64,000 bases of DNA from Enterococcus innesii (GCA_018982785.1 JAHHEN010000004.1:129001-193000); one strand, 5' to 3'. Numbered from the stretch's first letter, positions 15,436 to 26,664 are shown. The notes: generated by a model not told the origin, from the sequence alone. Translations and numbers: made by a program.

Positions 15436-18191
15436 ATGAAACCCATATACGCTGTGGTGGATCTTGAAACAACAGGAACCGATTCGACGGTTGATCGAAT
15501 TATTCAATTTGGCTGTGTCCTAGTCCAAGATGGCAAGATCATCAATCGTTTTGCCGCAGATATCAACCCTGACCGCAGAATTTCTAAGCAAATTCAACGA
15601 TTGACACACATCACAAACCAACAAGTAAGCAAAGCGCCATATTTCGAAGACGTAGCTGATACGATCTATAACTTACTCAGCAACACGATTTTTGTGGCGC
15701 ATAATATTTATTTTGATTATCATTTTTTAAGCAATGAATTTGTGCGTTGCGGGCTGCCATCTTTATCACTTCCCGGAATCGATACGGTGGAATTGGCACA
15801 AGTGTTTTTACCAACAGAAAGCAGCTTTCGTTTAGGTGACCTAGCAGACAGCATTGGCTTTCGTCATGATAACCCGCATCAAGCAGATAGTGATGCAGAA
15901 GTGACCGCAGCTTTATTTTTGTATATCGAAGCGATCATGCGAGAACTGCCCCGAACGACCCTTAAACAAATTGCGCTTTTAAGCGGTCAAATGGGCATGC
16001 AAACGAGTGACTATATCCATGGGATCTTAAAAGAAAAAGGCCCAGAGTTGGCAGAAGATTTCGAAGTGATCGACGGTATCGTCTTGCGGAAAAAGACCGT
16101 TCCGCTTTTTGAAGCTACGCATTTTCAAGAAACGTATCCGAAAGTTAAAACGGAAAAAGAACAGCGCTTTGGCCAGCACTTAGTCTATCGGAAACAACAA
16201 GCACGCTTGATGAATGCAGTGTATACGCATTACACACAGCCAGAGAAAAATCTGATCATTGAAGCAGAAACAGGCATGGGGAAAACCATTGGTTATTTAT
16301 TTCCAGCTGCCTATTTAGTGACACCAGAAAATCCATTGATCGTTAGTACCTCATCAATTCTATTGCAAAATCAAATCATCAACAAAGACATTCCTTTGGT
16401 AAACCAAGTACTGCAGCAACCTTTGCAAGCGGTCTTGGTCAAAAGCCATCGTCATTACATTGATTTGCAGCGTTTTAAAGCGACCCTTGATCAACCGGTA
16501 GAGCAAAAGCAATATGCGCAATACCAAATGGGGATCTTAGTTTGGCTAACTAAAACAGAAACGGGGGATTTCGATGAATTGAACTTGGTTCGACTTGATC
16601 ATCCCTTATTTACCGACATCCGCCATCGCGGCGTTGCCTTTTTAGCCAAAGATCAACCCTTCTATGAACAAGATTTTGTCCGACATTTATATCAGCGGAT
16701 GGCGCAAAGCAATGTTTTGATCGTCAACCATGCCTTTTTGATGCAGGAAAACCGGCGAGTGCAGCCCTTTTGCCAGCGAGTGATTACTTATTGATCGATG
16801 AAGCCCAACAGTTGCCGCAGCAAGCAGAAGGCTTTAATCAACATGTCTTTGACTCTGCTCACTTCAAGCGGCAGTTTTTACAGCTAAATGAAGAAGGGCT
16901 ATTTGAAGAAATTGCCCAAATCATTACCGAGGATGACTTTCTGCAACGGATGTTCTCGTTGTATCGAAACGCGTTGTCGATCTTGGTCGAAACACAAGAG
17001 CAGTATTTTCGCACCTTATCGATCGATGCGCCAGAGCTACAAGTCGTGCACCATGACGACCTCTACGATGGCACGTTAGCACAAGACAAGCTGCATCAGA
17101 AATTGAGCCTTTACTATCAAGAAATCGATGAGATCCAACAACAGCTGCGTCAGCGATTCGAGTTGACCAATGATCGGTGGTATGCAAGACAACGAATCGT
17201 GATTGCTCGTTTGTTTGATTTCTTTGGTCAAATGGAAACCCAGGAACAAACGGTGACCGCATGGTTGACTTGGTGGCATCCTCGTTACGTTCATTGGTTA
17301 AAAAAGCATCCCCAGTCAGGAAATGCTGTGATTGAATTAGCTGATCTAGAAGGGCATTCGATCGTGGAGAGCACATGGTATCACCGCTATCAGCACATCA
17401 TTTATCTTGGGGGAACATTGAAGATCCCAGGCAACAAAGAATATTTTGCCCATCAGATCGGCTTGACCGATGTGCCAGTCAAAACGATTCCCGCTTTTTA
17501 TGACTACAGCAAACAAACTCGACTCTATGTAGTTAAAAAAGGTCTCTCGATCCAACAAGCATCAGCTGCTGAATACGCGGATTATTTAGTCGAAGCGTTA
17601 GTCCCAATTTTGTTTGACAATCCGCAACCAGCGCTTGTGTTGTTTACGGCGCATGAAACTTTGAAAAATGTCTATGATCGATTGAATAAAAAAGCCCTGC
17701 ATTATGGCAGAGAAATCGTTGCTCAAGGAACTGGCGGAACCCGTGAGAAAATCTTAAAGAAATTTTTATTAGCGGAAAATGGCATCTTATTAGGGACTAG
17801 CAGTTTTTGGGAAGGGGTCGACCTACCAGGTCAGGCCTTGAAGATCGCTGTGGTGACTCGCTTGCCTTTTGAGAATCCTAAGCAACCAATGGTCCAAGCA
17901 CGGCATGCCTTCTTGGAAGCAGAAGGCATCGATTCTTTCAAAGAAGATGCCTTACCTAAAGCGATTCTACGGCTACGCCAAGCGTTGGGGCGCTTGATCC
18001 GTTCTGAAGAGGATACCGGCGTGATGGTCGTCCTTGATCGACGCTTGTTATCAACAAAGTATGGCAAACGGATGGTCAAAGGTCTACCCAAAAACTTGCC
18101 TCTGATTGAAGCCAGCCCAACCGAAATTGCCGAAGATATTCAACATTTTTTTGCGCAAGAGGAAAAAGCGGCGGTTGATTTTGAAAAATGA
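15436..18191 (+). CDS. dinG: DinG-type exonuclease/helicase, frame broken near 16768
   Basis: One gene in two frames, about 918 residues once repaired. The N-terminal DEDDh exonuclease domain starts VVDLETTGT and runs to about residue 165. The helicase part has Walker A AETGMGKT (about 277), DEAQ in LLIDEAQQLP, GTSSFWEGVDLPG and RLRQALGRLIRSEED near the C-terminus. The first frame ends at 16792 shortly after CCCTTTT (16765-16771). The -1 frame reads LPASDYLLIDEAQQ and continues. This is one missing base. In Firmicutes the fused exonuclease-helicase acts in DNA repair. It precedes ypmB, aspB and asnS, as in Bacillus. Confidence 0.88.
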
Positions 18192-18210
18192 GTCAAACAT
18201 CTGATATAAT
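18181..18210 (+). promoter_or_regulatory. Sigma-A promoter upstream of ypmB
   Basis: -35 TTGAAA (18181-18186) at the end of dinG, 18-base spacer, -10 TATAAT (18205-18210). It gives about 24 bases before the GTG start. Confidence 0.65.
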
Positions 18211-18239
18211 GAGTTTTATTTAAGATTGGAGTACGAAGT

Positions 18240-18740
18240 GTGAAAACAAAAGACAAAGAACATCGGCGAGTAATTATTTTGCTGAGTGCGATCACGGTTT
18301 TACTGGTCGTTATTCTCTTCGCTTCTATTTTCTATCTCCGTTCTTCTCGTCCAATGCGACAAGCAAGAAACGAAGCGATCGAAATAGCAGAAAGATACAC
18401 CGATTTAGCAGAGGTCGAACAATTCTATTGGTTCACCCGTGAGGAGACATCTTTTAGCATTGTTGGAAAAGATACGAATAACAATGAGATCGTCGTGATC
18501 ATTCCTAAAAGCGGCGAAAAGGTTTCCGTTTATAATCAAGAGGATGGATTGACGGAAGCACAGGCCAAGGCCTTCGTTCGCGACAACCATCAAGGGCAGC
18601 AAATCCAAAAAGCAGCATTGGGTATTTTTAAAGGAGAGCCCGCTTGGGAAGTCATGACCAAAGACGACCAAGGTCGCTTGAACTATTATTTGATTGGTTT
18701 CAAAGATGGAGAAGAAATCAAAGCGGTCACTGAACTATAG
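18240..18740 (+). CDS. YpmB-like membrane-anchored protein (DUF5590/PepSY-like)
   Basis: A 166-residue protein with an N-terminal cytoplasmic Lys-rich start, one membrane helix (about residues 12-32) and an extracellular domain of two PepSY-like halves. Its place between dinG and aspB matches Bacillus ypmB. The start is GTG at 18240 behind a weak GGAG site. The function of the family is unknown; a regulatory or anchoring role at the cell wall is possible but is inference. Confidence 0.8.
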   Translation: MKTKDKEHRRVIILLSAITVLLVVILFASIFYLRSSRPMRQARNEAIEIAERYTDLAEVEQFYWFTREETSFSIVGKDTNNNEIVVIIPKSGEKVSVYNQEDGLTEAQAKAFVRDNHQGQQIQKAALGIFKGEPAWEVMTKDDQGRLNYYLIGFKDGEEIKAVTEL

Positions 18741-18790
18741 AAAGCCGCTTATGATAGACAGAAATTTGGATCGTAGGAAGGATGATAAAC

Positions 18791-19984
18791 ATGGTACTTT
18801 CAAAAAGAGCAGAAAAATTAGAACCCTCCGCTACGTTAGCGGCATCTGCTAAGGCAAAAGCATTAGCAGACCAAGGTGTAGACGTATTAAGTCTAACCGT
18901 CGGTGAGCCCGACTTTATTACCCCGAAGAACATTCGCCAAGCAGCGATTGCAGCGATTGAGAGCGGCAAAGCTAGTTTTTACACAGCAACTGCTGGGATT
19001 CCAGAGCTAAAACAGGCGATTCTTGCTTATATGAAAGAGTTTTATGGTGCTGACTATGATTCAAACCAAGTGATCGTGACAGATGGTGCGAAATTTGCCC
19101 TTTATACACTGTTTCAAGCGCTTCTTGATGAAGAGGATGAAGTACTTATTCCAGTTCCTTACTGGGTCAGTTATGCGGAACAAGTCCGTTTAGCAGAAGG
19201 TACACCTGTATTTGTTGAAGCTAAGCAAGGAGCAGATTTTAAAGTTTCTGTTGCTCAATTAGAAGCCGCTCGTACAGAACATACGCAAGCCATCATTTTA
19301 AACTCGCCTGCCAACCCAACAGGGGCGATATACTCAAAAGAAGAATTAACGGCAATCGGCAACTGGGCAGTGGAAAACAATATTTGGATCATTGCCGATG
19401 ATATCTATGGTCGTTTGGTTTATAACGGCAATACCTTTACATCAATCGCTAGCTTATCAGAAGAGATCCGCAAACAAACCATCGTGATCAACGGCGTTTC
19501 TAAAACCTATTCTATGACTGGGTGGCGGATCGGATTTGCTGTCGGCGATGCAAAAATCATCAAAGCGATGGTCGATATCGCTTCCCAAGCTACCAGCAAC
19601 CCGCCGGCTGCTAGCCAATACGCAGCAGTTGAGGCACTGACTGGTAATCAAGAATCGATCGAAGTGATGCGTCAGGCCTTTGAAGAACGCTTGAATAAAC
19701 TATATCCGTTAATTGCCGCTATTCCTGGTTTTAAAGTGACGAAACCCCAAGGCGCGTTTTACTTGTTCCCAAATGTCAAAGAAGCCATGACAATGTGCGG
19801 CTATCAAACCATTGATGCCTTCGTAGAAGCTTTACTAATGGAAGCCCACGTGGCAGTAGTGACTGGTGCTGGTTTTGGCACACCGGATTATTTACGGATC
19901 AGCTATGCAACTGATTGGGACACGTTAGCGGAAGCTACCAAACGAATCCATGATTTTGTTGAAAAGAAACGCCAAAAAGCTTAA
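18791..19984 (+). CDS. aspB: Pyridoxal-phosphate aminotransferase, aspartate aminotransferase type
   Basis: A 397-residue class I aminotransferase that swaps amino groups between aspartate and 2-oxoglutarate with PLP. The PLP lysine is K238 in GVSKTYSMTGWRIGFAVG. Substrate-site motifs NSPANPTGAIYS and ADDIYGRLVY are present. The ATG at 18791 is chosen since AGGAAGG is nine bases upstream and MVLSKRAEKL is the usual start; another ATG lies three codons earlier. It sits directly before asnS, which fits supply of aspartate and asparagine. Confidence 0.92.
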   Translation: MVLSKRAEKLEPSATLAASAKAKALADQGVDVLSLTVGEPDFITPKNIRQAAIAAIESGKASFYTATAGIPELKQAILAYMKEFYGADYDSNQVIVTDGAKFALYTLFQALLDEEDEVLIPVPYWVSYAEQVRLAEGTPVFVEAKQGADFKVSVAQLEAARTEHTQAIILNSPANPTGAIYSKEELTAIGNWAVENNIWIIADDIYGRLVYNGNTFTSIASLSEEIRKQTIVINGVSKTYSMTGWRIGFAVGDAKIIKAMVDIASQATSNPPAASQYAAVEALTGNQESIEVMRQAFEERLNKLYPLIAAIPGFKVTKPQGAFYLFPNVKEAMTMCGYQTIDAFVEALLMEAHVAVVTGAGFGTPDYLRISYATDWDTLAEATKRIHDFVEKKRQKA

Positions 19985-20027
19985 AATGCTCTATGGTGCC
20001 TTTATTAATTAGATAGGAGAGAATCAA

Positions 20028-21326
20028 GTGGAATCTATTCAAATTTTAGATGCAAAAAAACACGTTGGCGAAACCGTTCAAATCGGAGCATGGGTTGCTA
20101 ACAAACGCTCTAGTGGGAAGATCGCCTTCTTACAACTTCGCGACGGAACAGCGTATTTCCAAGGAATCGTTGTAAAAAGTGAAGTAGGGGAAGAAGTTTT
20201 CCAATTAGCAAAAAATCTAAATCAGGAAACTGCCGTACTGGTCACTGGGGAAATCAGAGAAGACAGCCGCTCAAAATTCGGCTATGAAATTGGGATCTCT
20301 GGTTTAGAAGTTGTCGGAGAAAGCCACGATTACCCAATTACACCAAAAGAACACGGAACAGATTTCTTGATGGACCATCGTCACTTATGGTTGCGTTCTT
20401 CAAAACAACATGCCATCATGCAAATCCGAAACGAAATCATCCGGGCAACATATGAATTCTTCAACAAGAATGGCTTTATTAAAATCGATCCACCGATCCT
20501 AACCGGATCAGCACCAGAAGGAACGACTGATTTATTCGAAACCAACTATTTCGATCAAAAAGCATATTTGTCTCAGTCCGGTCAATTGTACATGGAAGCA
20601 GCCGCTATGGCGTTTGGCAAAGTCTTTTCTTTTGGACCAACTTTCCGTGCCGAAAAATCAAAGACACGTCGTCACTTGATTGAATTTTGGATGATTGAAC
20701 CAGAAATGGCCTTTATGCATCAAGAAGAAAGCTTGGAAGTCCAAGAGCAGTACGTGGCATTCTTAGTGCAAAATGTGCTTGATAACTGTGACTATGCACT
20801 AGACGTCTTAGGCCGTGACCGTGAAGTCTTGAAAAAATACACCAAATTACCATTCCCACGAATCTCTTACGATGATGCAGTGGAATTATTACAAAAGAAC
20901 GGCTTTGATGATATTCAATGGGGCGATGACTTTGGCTCACCGCATGAGACTTTTATTGCCAATTCATTCGATCAGCCCGTCTTTATCTTAAACTATCCAA
21001 AAGCCATCAAACCTTTCTATATGAAGCCACATCCAACGAGAGAAGATGTCGTGATCTGTGCCGATATGATTGCACCAGAAGGCTATGGCGAGATCATAGG
21101 CGGTTCTGAACGTGCCATCGATCATGAATACCTGCTAGAACAAATCCGCGCCCACGGCTTGGACGAAAACGAATACTCATGGTATTTAGACCTACGCAAG
21201 TACGGCTCAGTTCCTCACACCGGCTTTGGTCTTGGATTAGAACGGACCGTTACCTGGTTATCAGGAATCGAGCACGTAAGAGAATCCATTCCGTTTCCAC
21301 GGTTGTTGAATCGGATTTATCCGTAG
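20028..21326 (+). CDS. asnS: Asparaginyl-tRNA synthetase
   Basis: A 432-residue class IIb aminoacyl-tRNA synthetase that charges tRNA-Asn. The N-terminal OB-fold anticodon domain (about residues 1-100) is followed by the catalytic domain, with motif 2 [21 protein letters not shown] (about 208-228) and motif 3 [10 protein letters not shown] (about 404-413). GTG start after AGGAGAG. No T-box leader is visible in the short upstream gap, so it is probably read with aspB. Confidence 0.95.
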   Translation: MESIQILDAKKHVGETVQIGAWVANKRSSGKIAFLQLRDGTAYFQGIVVKSEVGEEVFQLAKNLNQETAVLVTGEIREDSRSKFGYEIGISGLEVVGESHDYPITPKEHGTDFLMDHRHLWLRSSKQHAIMQIRNEIIRATYEFFNKNGFIKIDPPILTGSAPEGTTDLFETNYFDQKAYLSQSGQLYMEAAAMAFGKVFSFGPTFRAEKSKTRRHLIEFWMIEPEMAFMHQEESLEVQEQYVAFLVQNVLDNCDYALDVLGRDREVLKKYTKLPFPRISYDDAVELLQKNGFDDIQWGDDFGSPHETFIANSFDQPVFILNYPKAIKPFYMKPHPTREDVVICADMIAPEGYGEIIGGSERAIDHEYLLEQIRAHGLDENEYSWYLDLRKYGSVPHTGFGLGLERTVTWLSGIEHVRESIPFPRLLNRIYP

Positions 21327-21333
21327 GGAAATG

Positions 21334-21372
21334 CAGATGGTTGGTAACTATTCAACCATCTGTTATTTTTTT
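21334..21372 (+). terminator. Terminator after asnS
   Basis: Perfect 10-bp stem CAGATGGTTG / CAACCATCTG with loop 21344-21352, followed by a T run. It marks the left boundary of the AT-rich glycosyltransferase locus. Confidence 0.85.
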
Positions 21373-21489
21373 GAAGTTTCATTTATGTTTCATTACTGGT
21401 AACAATATAACGGTTTTATTACAATTATTTTCTTTTAGATGAATATCGGGTAAAATGAAAGATAGCGTAAAAAAGAAAGGGACACTGTG

Positions 21490-22623
21490 ATGAAATCATG
21501 GCTTCTTGCGAAAATTAAGCAAAGTTATTTATTCACAATTAATCGATTCGCTAAAAAAAATAAGAAACAGCATCAGCAAATTGTTTATTTACTTAGTTTT
21601 CCTAGTACAAGCAATTATATAATTGAGAAGTTGTTTCAGAAGTATCAAAAACGACTGACAATTTGTTATACAAAGAACGCAACTAATTTAGCAAGAACTT
21701 ATCAAGAAAAAGGATGTCAAATTTACTGTATTGATTCACAACTGATTTTATTTAGACATATTGTTCCTTTATTGAAAAGCGCAAGAGTTATATTGTGCGA
21801 TAACTATTTTGCTATATTAGGTGGGATTGACTTTTTACCCAAAACAAAAATAGTTCAATTATGGCATGCTAATGGAGCAATTAAAAAATTCGGTTTAGAA
21901 GCTCACTATGCTAAAAAAGCAACTCAGATCGATCAAAAGCGTTATAAGGATGTTTATCGTCGATATACCCACTATGTGGTAAGCTCACCTAAAATGGCGT
22001 TAATTTTTGAGAGAAGCTATCAACGTGAATTGACTTTTTTACCCTTTGGCTATCCACCAACGGATCAGTATTTTAAACGTGATGATGAAAAAATAAAAGA
22101 AATGAAAAGAATCTTTGGAGGAAAAAAATTGCTCCTCTACGCGCCAACCTACAGGGAAGAACGAGGAGATTTTTTTATTGATTTTAACAGATTACTAACA
22201 GAGTTACCTGAGTGGAACATTCTTGTGCAGCTTCATCCCAATGATTTAGAGCAGTTACAACATTTAGAAAAAATTGAAGGAATCATAACGAATTTTAAAG
22301 GCTACAAAATCCAAGATTTATTTCCGATAATCGACTGTTTAGTGACCGATTATTCTTCAATACCTTTTGAGTATAGTTTAAGCAACCCGAGTGGTATGAT
22401 TTGCTATTTTTGTTATGATTATGATTTATATGATAAAACTGTTGGTATCCAAGATTGTTTCAAAAAACAAAAGAACATAGCTAAAACACAAGATGAACTT
22501 GTCAGAATCATACAAAAGGGAACAAGTGATTTAAACCAATTCAACCAAGAATGGAACACATATGTTAAAGGGAATGCCATAGAACAATTAGTAGAGTGGG
22601 TGAATGCACAATATGAATACTGA
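21490..22623 (+). CDS. CDP-glycerol glycerophosphotransferase family protein (TagB/TagF-like)
   Basis: A 377-residue enzyme predicted to transfer glycerol phosphate from CDP-glycerol to a lipid-linked teichoic acid precursor at the inner face of the membrane. Family motifs are QLWHANGAIKKFG (about 120-132), LLYAPTYREERGDF (about 215), VQLHPND (about 250) and CLVTDYSSIPFEY (about 280-292). It is about the size of TagB, the single-unit priming enzyme. The ATG at 21490 is used; GAAAGGGA lies upstream. The following tagA-like gene overlaps its end. Confidence 0.85.
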   Translation: MKSWLLAKIKQSYLFTINRFAKKNKKQHQQIVYLLSFPSTSNYIIEKLFQKYQKRLTICYTKNATNLARTYQEKGCQIYCIDSQLILFRHIVPLLKSARVILCDNYFAILGGIDFLPKTKIVQLWHANGAIKKFGLEAHYAKKATQIDQKRYKDVYRRYTHYVVSSPKMALIFERSYQRELTFLPFGYPPTDQYFKRDDEKIKEMKRIFGGKKLLLYAPTYREERGDFFIDFNRLLTELPEWNILVQLHPNDLEQLQHLEKIEGIITNFKGYKIQDLFPIIDCLVTDYSSIPFEYSLSNPSGMICYFCYDYDLYDKTVGIQDCFKKQKNIAKTQDELVRIIQKGTSDLNQFNQEWNTYVKGNAIEQLVEWVNAQYEY

Positions 22624-23344
22624 AGTAATTATGGGATTACCTGTTGATCAGGTTACTTATCAAACTATTTTGGCAGAATTGCCTTTATATTTTGAGAATG
22701 GAAAGAAAATGACGGCGATTAGCATAAATCCACAAATAGCTGTTGACGCAAAAAAGTATCCTGACATAGTAGAATTTATCAAGCAAAGCACACATCGTAT
22801 TCCCGATGGAATTGGAATAGTTCTTGTTTCCCAACTAACTGGTGGTAAAATTAAAGAACGCGTAGCTGGATTTGATTTAATGGTGAAATTTTTAGAATAT
22901 GCTAATAATCATCAAAAAAGAGTTTTTTTTTATGGAGCGAAACCCGAAGTTTTATTTGATGCTATAGAAAATACTCGTGAATTATATCCTAACTTGACAA
23001 TTACTGGTGGTATAGATGGTTACACTTCTTTATCAGAAGCGGAAGTAGTTGAAATAATTAATAGAGCAAAGCCAGACTTTCTCTTTGTAGCATTGGGATT
23101 TCCACGTCAAGAGCAATGGTTGGCTCGTAACACATCTCGCTTAAATGTGACTGTCCTGCAAGATGTAGGAGGGAGTTTCGATGTTTTAAGCGGACGAGTA
23201 AAACGAGCGCCAAAAATGATTATAAACTTACACTTAGAGTGGCTTTATCGTTCGTTAAGTAATCCGAAACGGATTGGTCGGATTATTCAGTTGCCTATCT
23301 TTGTGGTGAAAAGTTTGTGGTGTAAGGTTAGAGGAGACGATTAA
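22613..23344 (+). CDS. tagA: WecG/TagA/CpsF family glycosyltransferase
   Basis: A 243-residue GT26 enzyme. TagA adds N-acetylmannosamine to undecaprenyl-PP-GlcNAc, the second step of wall teichoic acid linkage-unit synthesis. Visible motifs are AISINPQIAV (about 25), RIPDGIGIVL (about 60), FFYGAKPEV (about 102), FVALGFPRQEQWL (about 155-167) and DVGGSFDVLSGRVKRAP (about 180-196). ATG 22613 begins the family-like MNTEVIMGLPVD; an ATG three codons earlier is also possible. It overlaps the previous gene, suggesting coupled translation. Confidence 0.9.
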   Translation: MNTEVIMGLPVDQVTYQTILAELPLYFENGKKMTAISINPQIAVDAKKYPDIVEFIKQSTHRIPDGIGIVLVSQLTGGKIKERVAGFDLMVKFLEYANNHQKRVFFYGAKPEVLFDAIENTRELYPNLTITGGIDGYTSLSEAEVVEIINRAKPDFLFVALGFPRQEQWLARNTSRLNVTVLQDVGGSFDVLSGRVKRAPKMIINLHLEWLYRSLSNPKRIGRIIQLPIFVVKSLWCKVRGDD

Positions 23345-23347
23345 GTT

Positions 23348-25720
23348 ATGACGAGAAAAATAGGAATAGTTGGTTATGATTTATTTGGTACAGGAGGAAC
23401 AACTCGAAGTAATACAAATCTAATCAATGAATTTTTAGCAGATAATAAAGAAATTATCTATTTCAATTTATTACCTTTTTCTAGCCTGAAAGTGAAAAAA
23501 ATAAAAAAATTATTTATTAATCCAGACAAAATTCAATTTTATCAGTTAAAAGATTTCTCAGAGAGTCAGGAAGCAGATACGTATATCATCACTCGAGAAA
23601 GCCTTTTTGTCTTTGCAAAAATAATTAAGAAAAAATTACCTCAAGTAAAAGTGATTGGAGAAGTCCATACGCCTCTGAGTTTAATTGATCCAGAAACCGA
23701 TTTTGCACCTGATGCTATTGATACATATCGAGTTGCAACAGAAAAGATCAAACAAGAATTAAAGGATAAATTTAAAGATAATAATATTGTTGTTTTTCCA
23801 GTAAGTATTCGTCATTTGGCAAATAAGGTACAAAATAAAGATGTCTCTTTGAAAAATATAAATTCGGAAGTCAATTTTTTAGTATATTCAAGATTTGATG
23901 AATCACAGAAAGATATAGCTTATAGTATTAAGTTAATGGATTATCTAGTTCACAGAGCAGGCAAAAATCATTATAAACTATATATTAATGGAACTGGAAC
24001 CGGTGAAATTTTATATAAAAACTTAATTGGATTGTATCAATTAAGTGAGAATGTTTTCTTGAATCATAAAGTGCCTGAATATGGAATCTATTTGTCAACA
24101 GCTCGTTATGAAACTCTTGGTTATTCTATTATTGAAGCATTTATAGATGGCCGTCCAATCGTTTTATACAAAGGAGACGACAATTCACTAAAGGATATTT
24201 ATCGTGACTTCAAAAGTTTTTGTTGGTTAGAGAAGAACATTATAAAAGATGCACAAGAGATTATTCATTTTGTAAACGAGAATTACTCTGAAAAGCTACA
24301 TTTGTTTAAACACGACATCCCTTTGGTTGAAGACTTGAGCCCCTTGGAAGATTATGGCAAGAAATATGAAGCAACAATTCTATCCGCGCCGCTAATAAAT
24401 ATGCAACGTTTCGAAGGTAAAACAGATAATCTATATCAAATGATTTATGATCAGAATAATCTAAGTAAAGATACATTTGCTCTTAAGATTTATCTTAGAC
24501 TAAAAGAGATGAGGGTTATCGGACCTATTGTTTCTTCTGTGAAAACTAAAGAAATGTTAAAGAGATTGATGAGAAAAACAGAGGCAACTCCTACAAGTGA
24601 TATACTGTTAAAGGGAAATCTGAGGGATGATTTTGTTTTTGTAGAATCTTTTCATGGCAAATCTTTCGCAGGTGATCCGAAATATCTTGCCATAGCTTTA
24701 AAGAAAAATTTTCCTGAATACACTTTTTACGTTAGCTCAGTGAATGAATTAGTTGACATGGAAATATATTCTTACGGAATGATACCGGTGCGTCTAGGCG
24801 GAAAACAATATGTCACAAAGTTTAGAAAATCAAAGTTAGTGATATTAAACGGGAATTCTTTGGATAAAGCAGGCAAAGTAGAGGGGCAGATTTTTTTAGA
24901 AACTTGGCATGGTGTTCCTCTAAAAAAAATGGTTGCAGACTTAGTTGATTTTCGTCAAAGAGAAACTGAAGTATCCGCATTTATCCCAAGAATGAAAAAA
25001 TGGAATTACTTGATTACTTCTTCTCCACGGAATTTAAAATTATTTGAGAGTGCATTTCAATTAGAAAAAAACACGCAATTAAAAATTTTAAAAAGTGGCG
25101 CACCAAGAAATGCTTTTTTGATAAAAAATAAAGATAATACGGCATTAAAAAATAAGCTATTAGGGAAGTATTTTAATTATAATTTCGAGTTAGGGAAAAA
25201 ATATATTTTGTATTGTCCAACTTGGAGAAAACAAAAAAGAGATGCTATCAGTCAACTTGATTTTATAAAAGTTTTGAATCAGTTGCCAAATGAATATGAA
25301 CTAATTGTAAAATTGCATCCTTTAGAATCAGAGTTAATCAATTATTACAATAATTTAGATCCACGTATTCATTGTTTCTTTAATGAAATATCTGATATAC
25401 AGGAATTATACTTAATAGCTGATATATTGATTACAGATTATTCATCTGCTATGTTTGATTTTGCTCACTTAGATAAAAAAATCATTATTTTACAAGAAGA
25501 TGCTGTAGATTATGAGAATAGTATAGGCTGGTATTTTGATCTAGAAAAATTAACGGGCTTAATGGGAAAATCATATACAGAAGAGGAACTTGCCTGTGAA
25601 ATAAAGCATAATAACGAAAAATTATATAACCAGAAAATACTTCAGAATCTACTTTCGTGGGATGCGATTGATACCGAAAAAAATATAATAAAACAATTGA
25701 TGATAAGGTGGAATAGTTAA
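23348..25720 (+). CDS. Fusion: GT4-like glycosyltransferase plus CDP-glycerol glycerophosphotransferase
   Basis: A 790-residue two-domain protein. Residues 1 to about 345 look like a GT-B glycosyltransferase (GIVGYDLFGTGG start, VNFLVYSRFDESQKD, YETLGYSIIEAFIDGRPIV with the EX7E-like pattern). Residues about 420-790 are TagF-like: VESFHGKSFAGDP, LETWHGVPLKKM, YILYCPTWRKQK, IVKLHPLESE and ILITDYSSAMFDFA. It may build a polymer of alternating sugar and glycerol phosphate, or prime and elongate. Domain order is the reverse of the protein encoded at 29539. It abuts its neighbours with near-zero spacing. Confidence 0.82.
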   Translation: MTRKIGIVGYDLFGTGGTTRSNTNLINEFLADNKEIIYFNLLPFSSLKVKKIKKLFINPDKIQFYQLKDFSESQEADTYIITRESLFVFAKIIKKKLPQVKVIGEVHTPLSLIDPETDFAPDAIDTYRVATEKIKQELKDKFKDNNIVVFPVSIRHLANKVQNKDVSLKNINSEVNFLVYSRFDESQKDIAYSIKLMDYLVHRAGKNHYKLYINGTGTGEILYKNLIGLYQLSENVFLNHKVPEYGIYLSTARYETLGYSIIEAFIDGRPIVLYKGDDNSLKDIYRDFKSFCWLEKNIIKDAQEIIHFVNENYSEKLHLFKHDIPLVEDLSPLEDYGKKYEATILSAPLINMQRFEGKTDNLYQMIYDQNNLSKDTFALKIYLRLKEMRVIGPIVSSVKTKEMLKRLMRKTEATPTSDILLKGNLRDDFVFVESFHGKSFAGDPKYLAIALKKNFPEYTFYVSSVNELVDMEIYSYGMIPVRLGGKQYVTKFRKSKLVILNGNSLDKAGKVEGQIFLETWHGVPLKKMVADLVDFRQRETEVSAFIPRMKKWNYLITSSPRNLKLFESAFQLEKNTQLKILKSGAPRNAFLIKNKDNTALKNKLLGKYFNYNFELGKKYILYCPTWRKQKRDAISQLDFIKVLNQLPNEYELIVKLHPLESELINYYNNLDPRIHCFFNEISDIQELYLIADILITDYSSAMFDFAHLDKKIIILQEDAVDYENSIGWYFDLEKLTGLMGKSYTEEELACEIKHNNEKLYNQKILQNLLSWDAIDTEKNIIKQLMIRWNS

Positions 25721-26664
25721 TGAGAGAGAAAATAGCAATATTATTACCATGTTACAATGAAGAAAAAACCATTGAGAAAGTTATTAAAGACTTTAAAAAT
25801 GTTTTACCAGAGGCTGACATTTATGTTTATGATAATAATTCAAGCGATAATACTTTTGAAATAGCTAAAACCGCAGGAGCAATTGTTCGAAAAGAGTTTA
25901 AGCAAGGAAAAGGGAATGTAGTCCGATCCATGTTCCGAGACATTGATGCAGATTATTACATCATGGCAGATGGGGACGATACTTATCCAGCTGAAGAAGT
26001 TTTTAAATTATTAGCGCCACTTCAAGAAAAGCGCGCAGATATGACGATTGGTGACCGATTATCAAATGGGACCTATGCAGAAGAAAATAAACGTGCTTTT
26101 CATGGGTTAGGAAATAGCTTGGTTAGAAGTTTAATTAATGGATTGTATAAAGCAAACTATCAAGATATTATGACAGGGTATCGAGGATTCAACAAGTTAT
26201 TTGTTAAAAGCTTTCCTGTTTTAAGCCCAGGTTTTGAGATTGAAACAGAGTTAAGCATTCATTCTTTGGATAAACGTTTTAATTTAGTAGAAGTTCCTAT
26301 TGAATATCGTGATCGACCAGAAGGTAGTGAATCCAAACTAAATACTTTCACTGACGGATTTAAGGTTTTGAAAACAATATTCAATCTATTTAAAGATTAT
26401 AAACCATTAATTTTCTTTTCTTGGTGGGCGTTAATCTTCTTAATTTTTGGCTTAATTGCGGGAATTCCAGTTTTAAGTGAATTTTATAGAACAGGACTAA
26501 TCGATAAATTACCATCTGCAGTGCTAGCTGTCGGACTTGTTTTAATGGCTATGTTAGCATTTGTTTGTGGACTAATATTAGATACAGTGGCTAGAAAGTC
26601 AAGGGCTCAATACGAAATGGATGTCTATCGTCTGTTATTTGAGTTAAAGAGGGAAGGGAAATAA
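25720..26664 (+). CDS. GT2 family glycosyltransferase with C-terminal membrane helices
   Basis: A 314-residue polyprenol-phosphate sugar transferase-like protein. The N-terminal GT-A domain has LLPCYNEEKTIEKV (about residues 7-20), YDNNSSDNT and the MADGDDTYP metal site (about 87-95). The C-terminal part has two membrane helices (about 230-250 and 265-290). Its ATG overlaps the stop of the preceding gene (TAATG). It likely makes an undecaprenyl-phosphate sugar for decoration of the polymer. Neighbouring membrane proteins could use that donor. Confidence 0.85.
   Translation: MREKIAILLPCYNEEKTIEKVIKDFKNVLPEADIYVYDNNSSDNTFEIAKTAGAIVRKEFKQGKGNVVRSMFRDIDADYYIMADGDDTYPAEEVFKLLAPLQEKRADMTIGDRLSNGTYAEENKRAFHGLGNSLVRSLINGLYKANYQDIMTGYRGFNKLFVKSFPVLSPGFEIETELSIHSLDKRFNLVEVPIEYRDRPEGSESKLNTFTDGFKVLKTIFNLFKDYKPLIFFSWWALIFLIFGLIAGIPVLSEFYRTGLIDKLPSAVLAVGLVLMAMLAFVCGLILDTVARKSRAQYEMDVYRLLFELKREGK

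Noticed and set aside
16924-17376. A 150-codon minus-strand frame inside dinG
   Set aside because: Opposite-strand shadow of a conserved helicase; no RBS or recognisable protein.
19985-20027. T-box riboswitch before asnS
   Set aside because: The gap is only about 40 bases, with no room for specifier, T-box or antiterminator elements.
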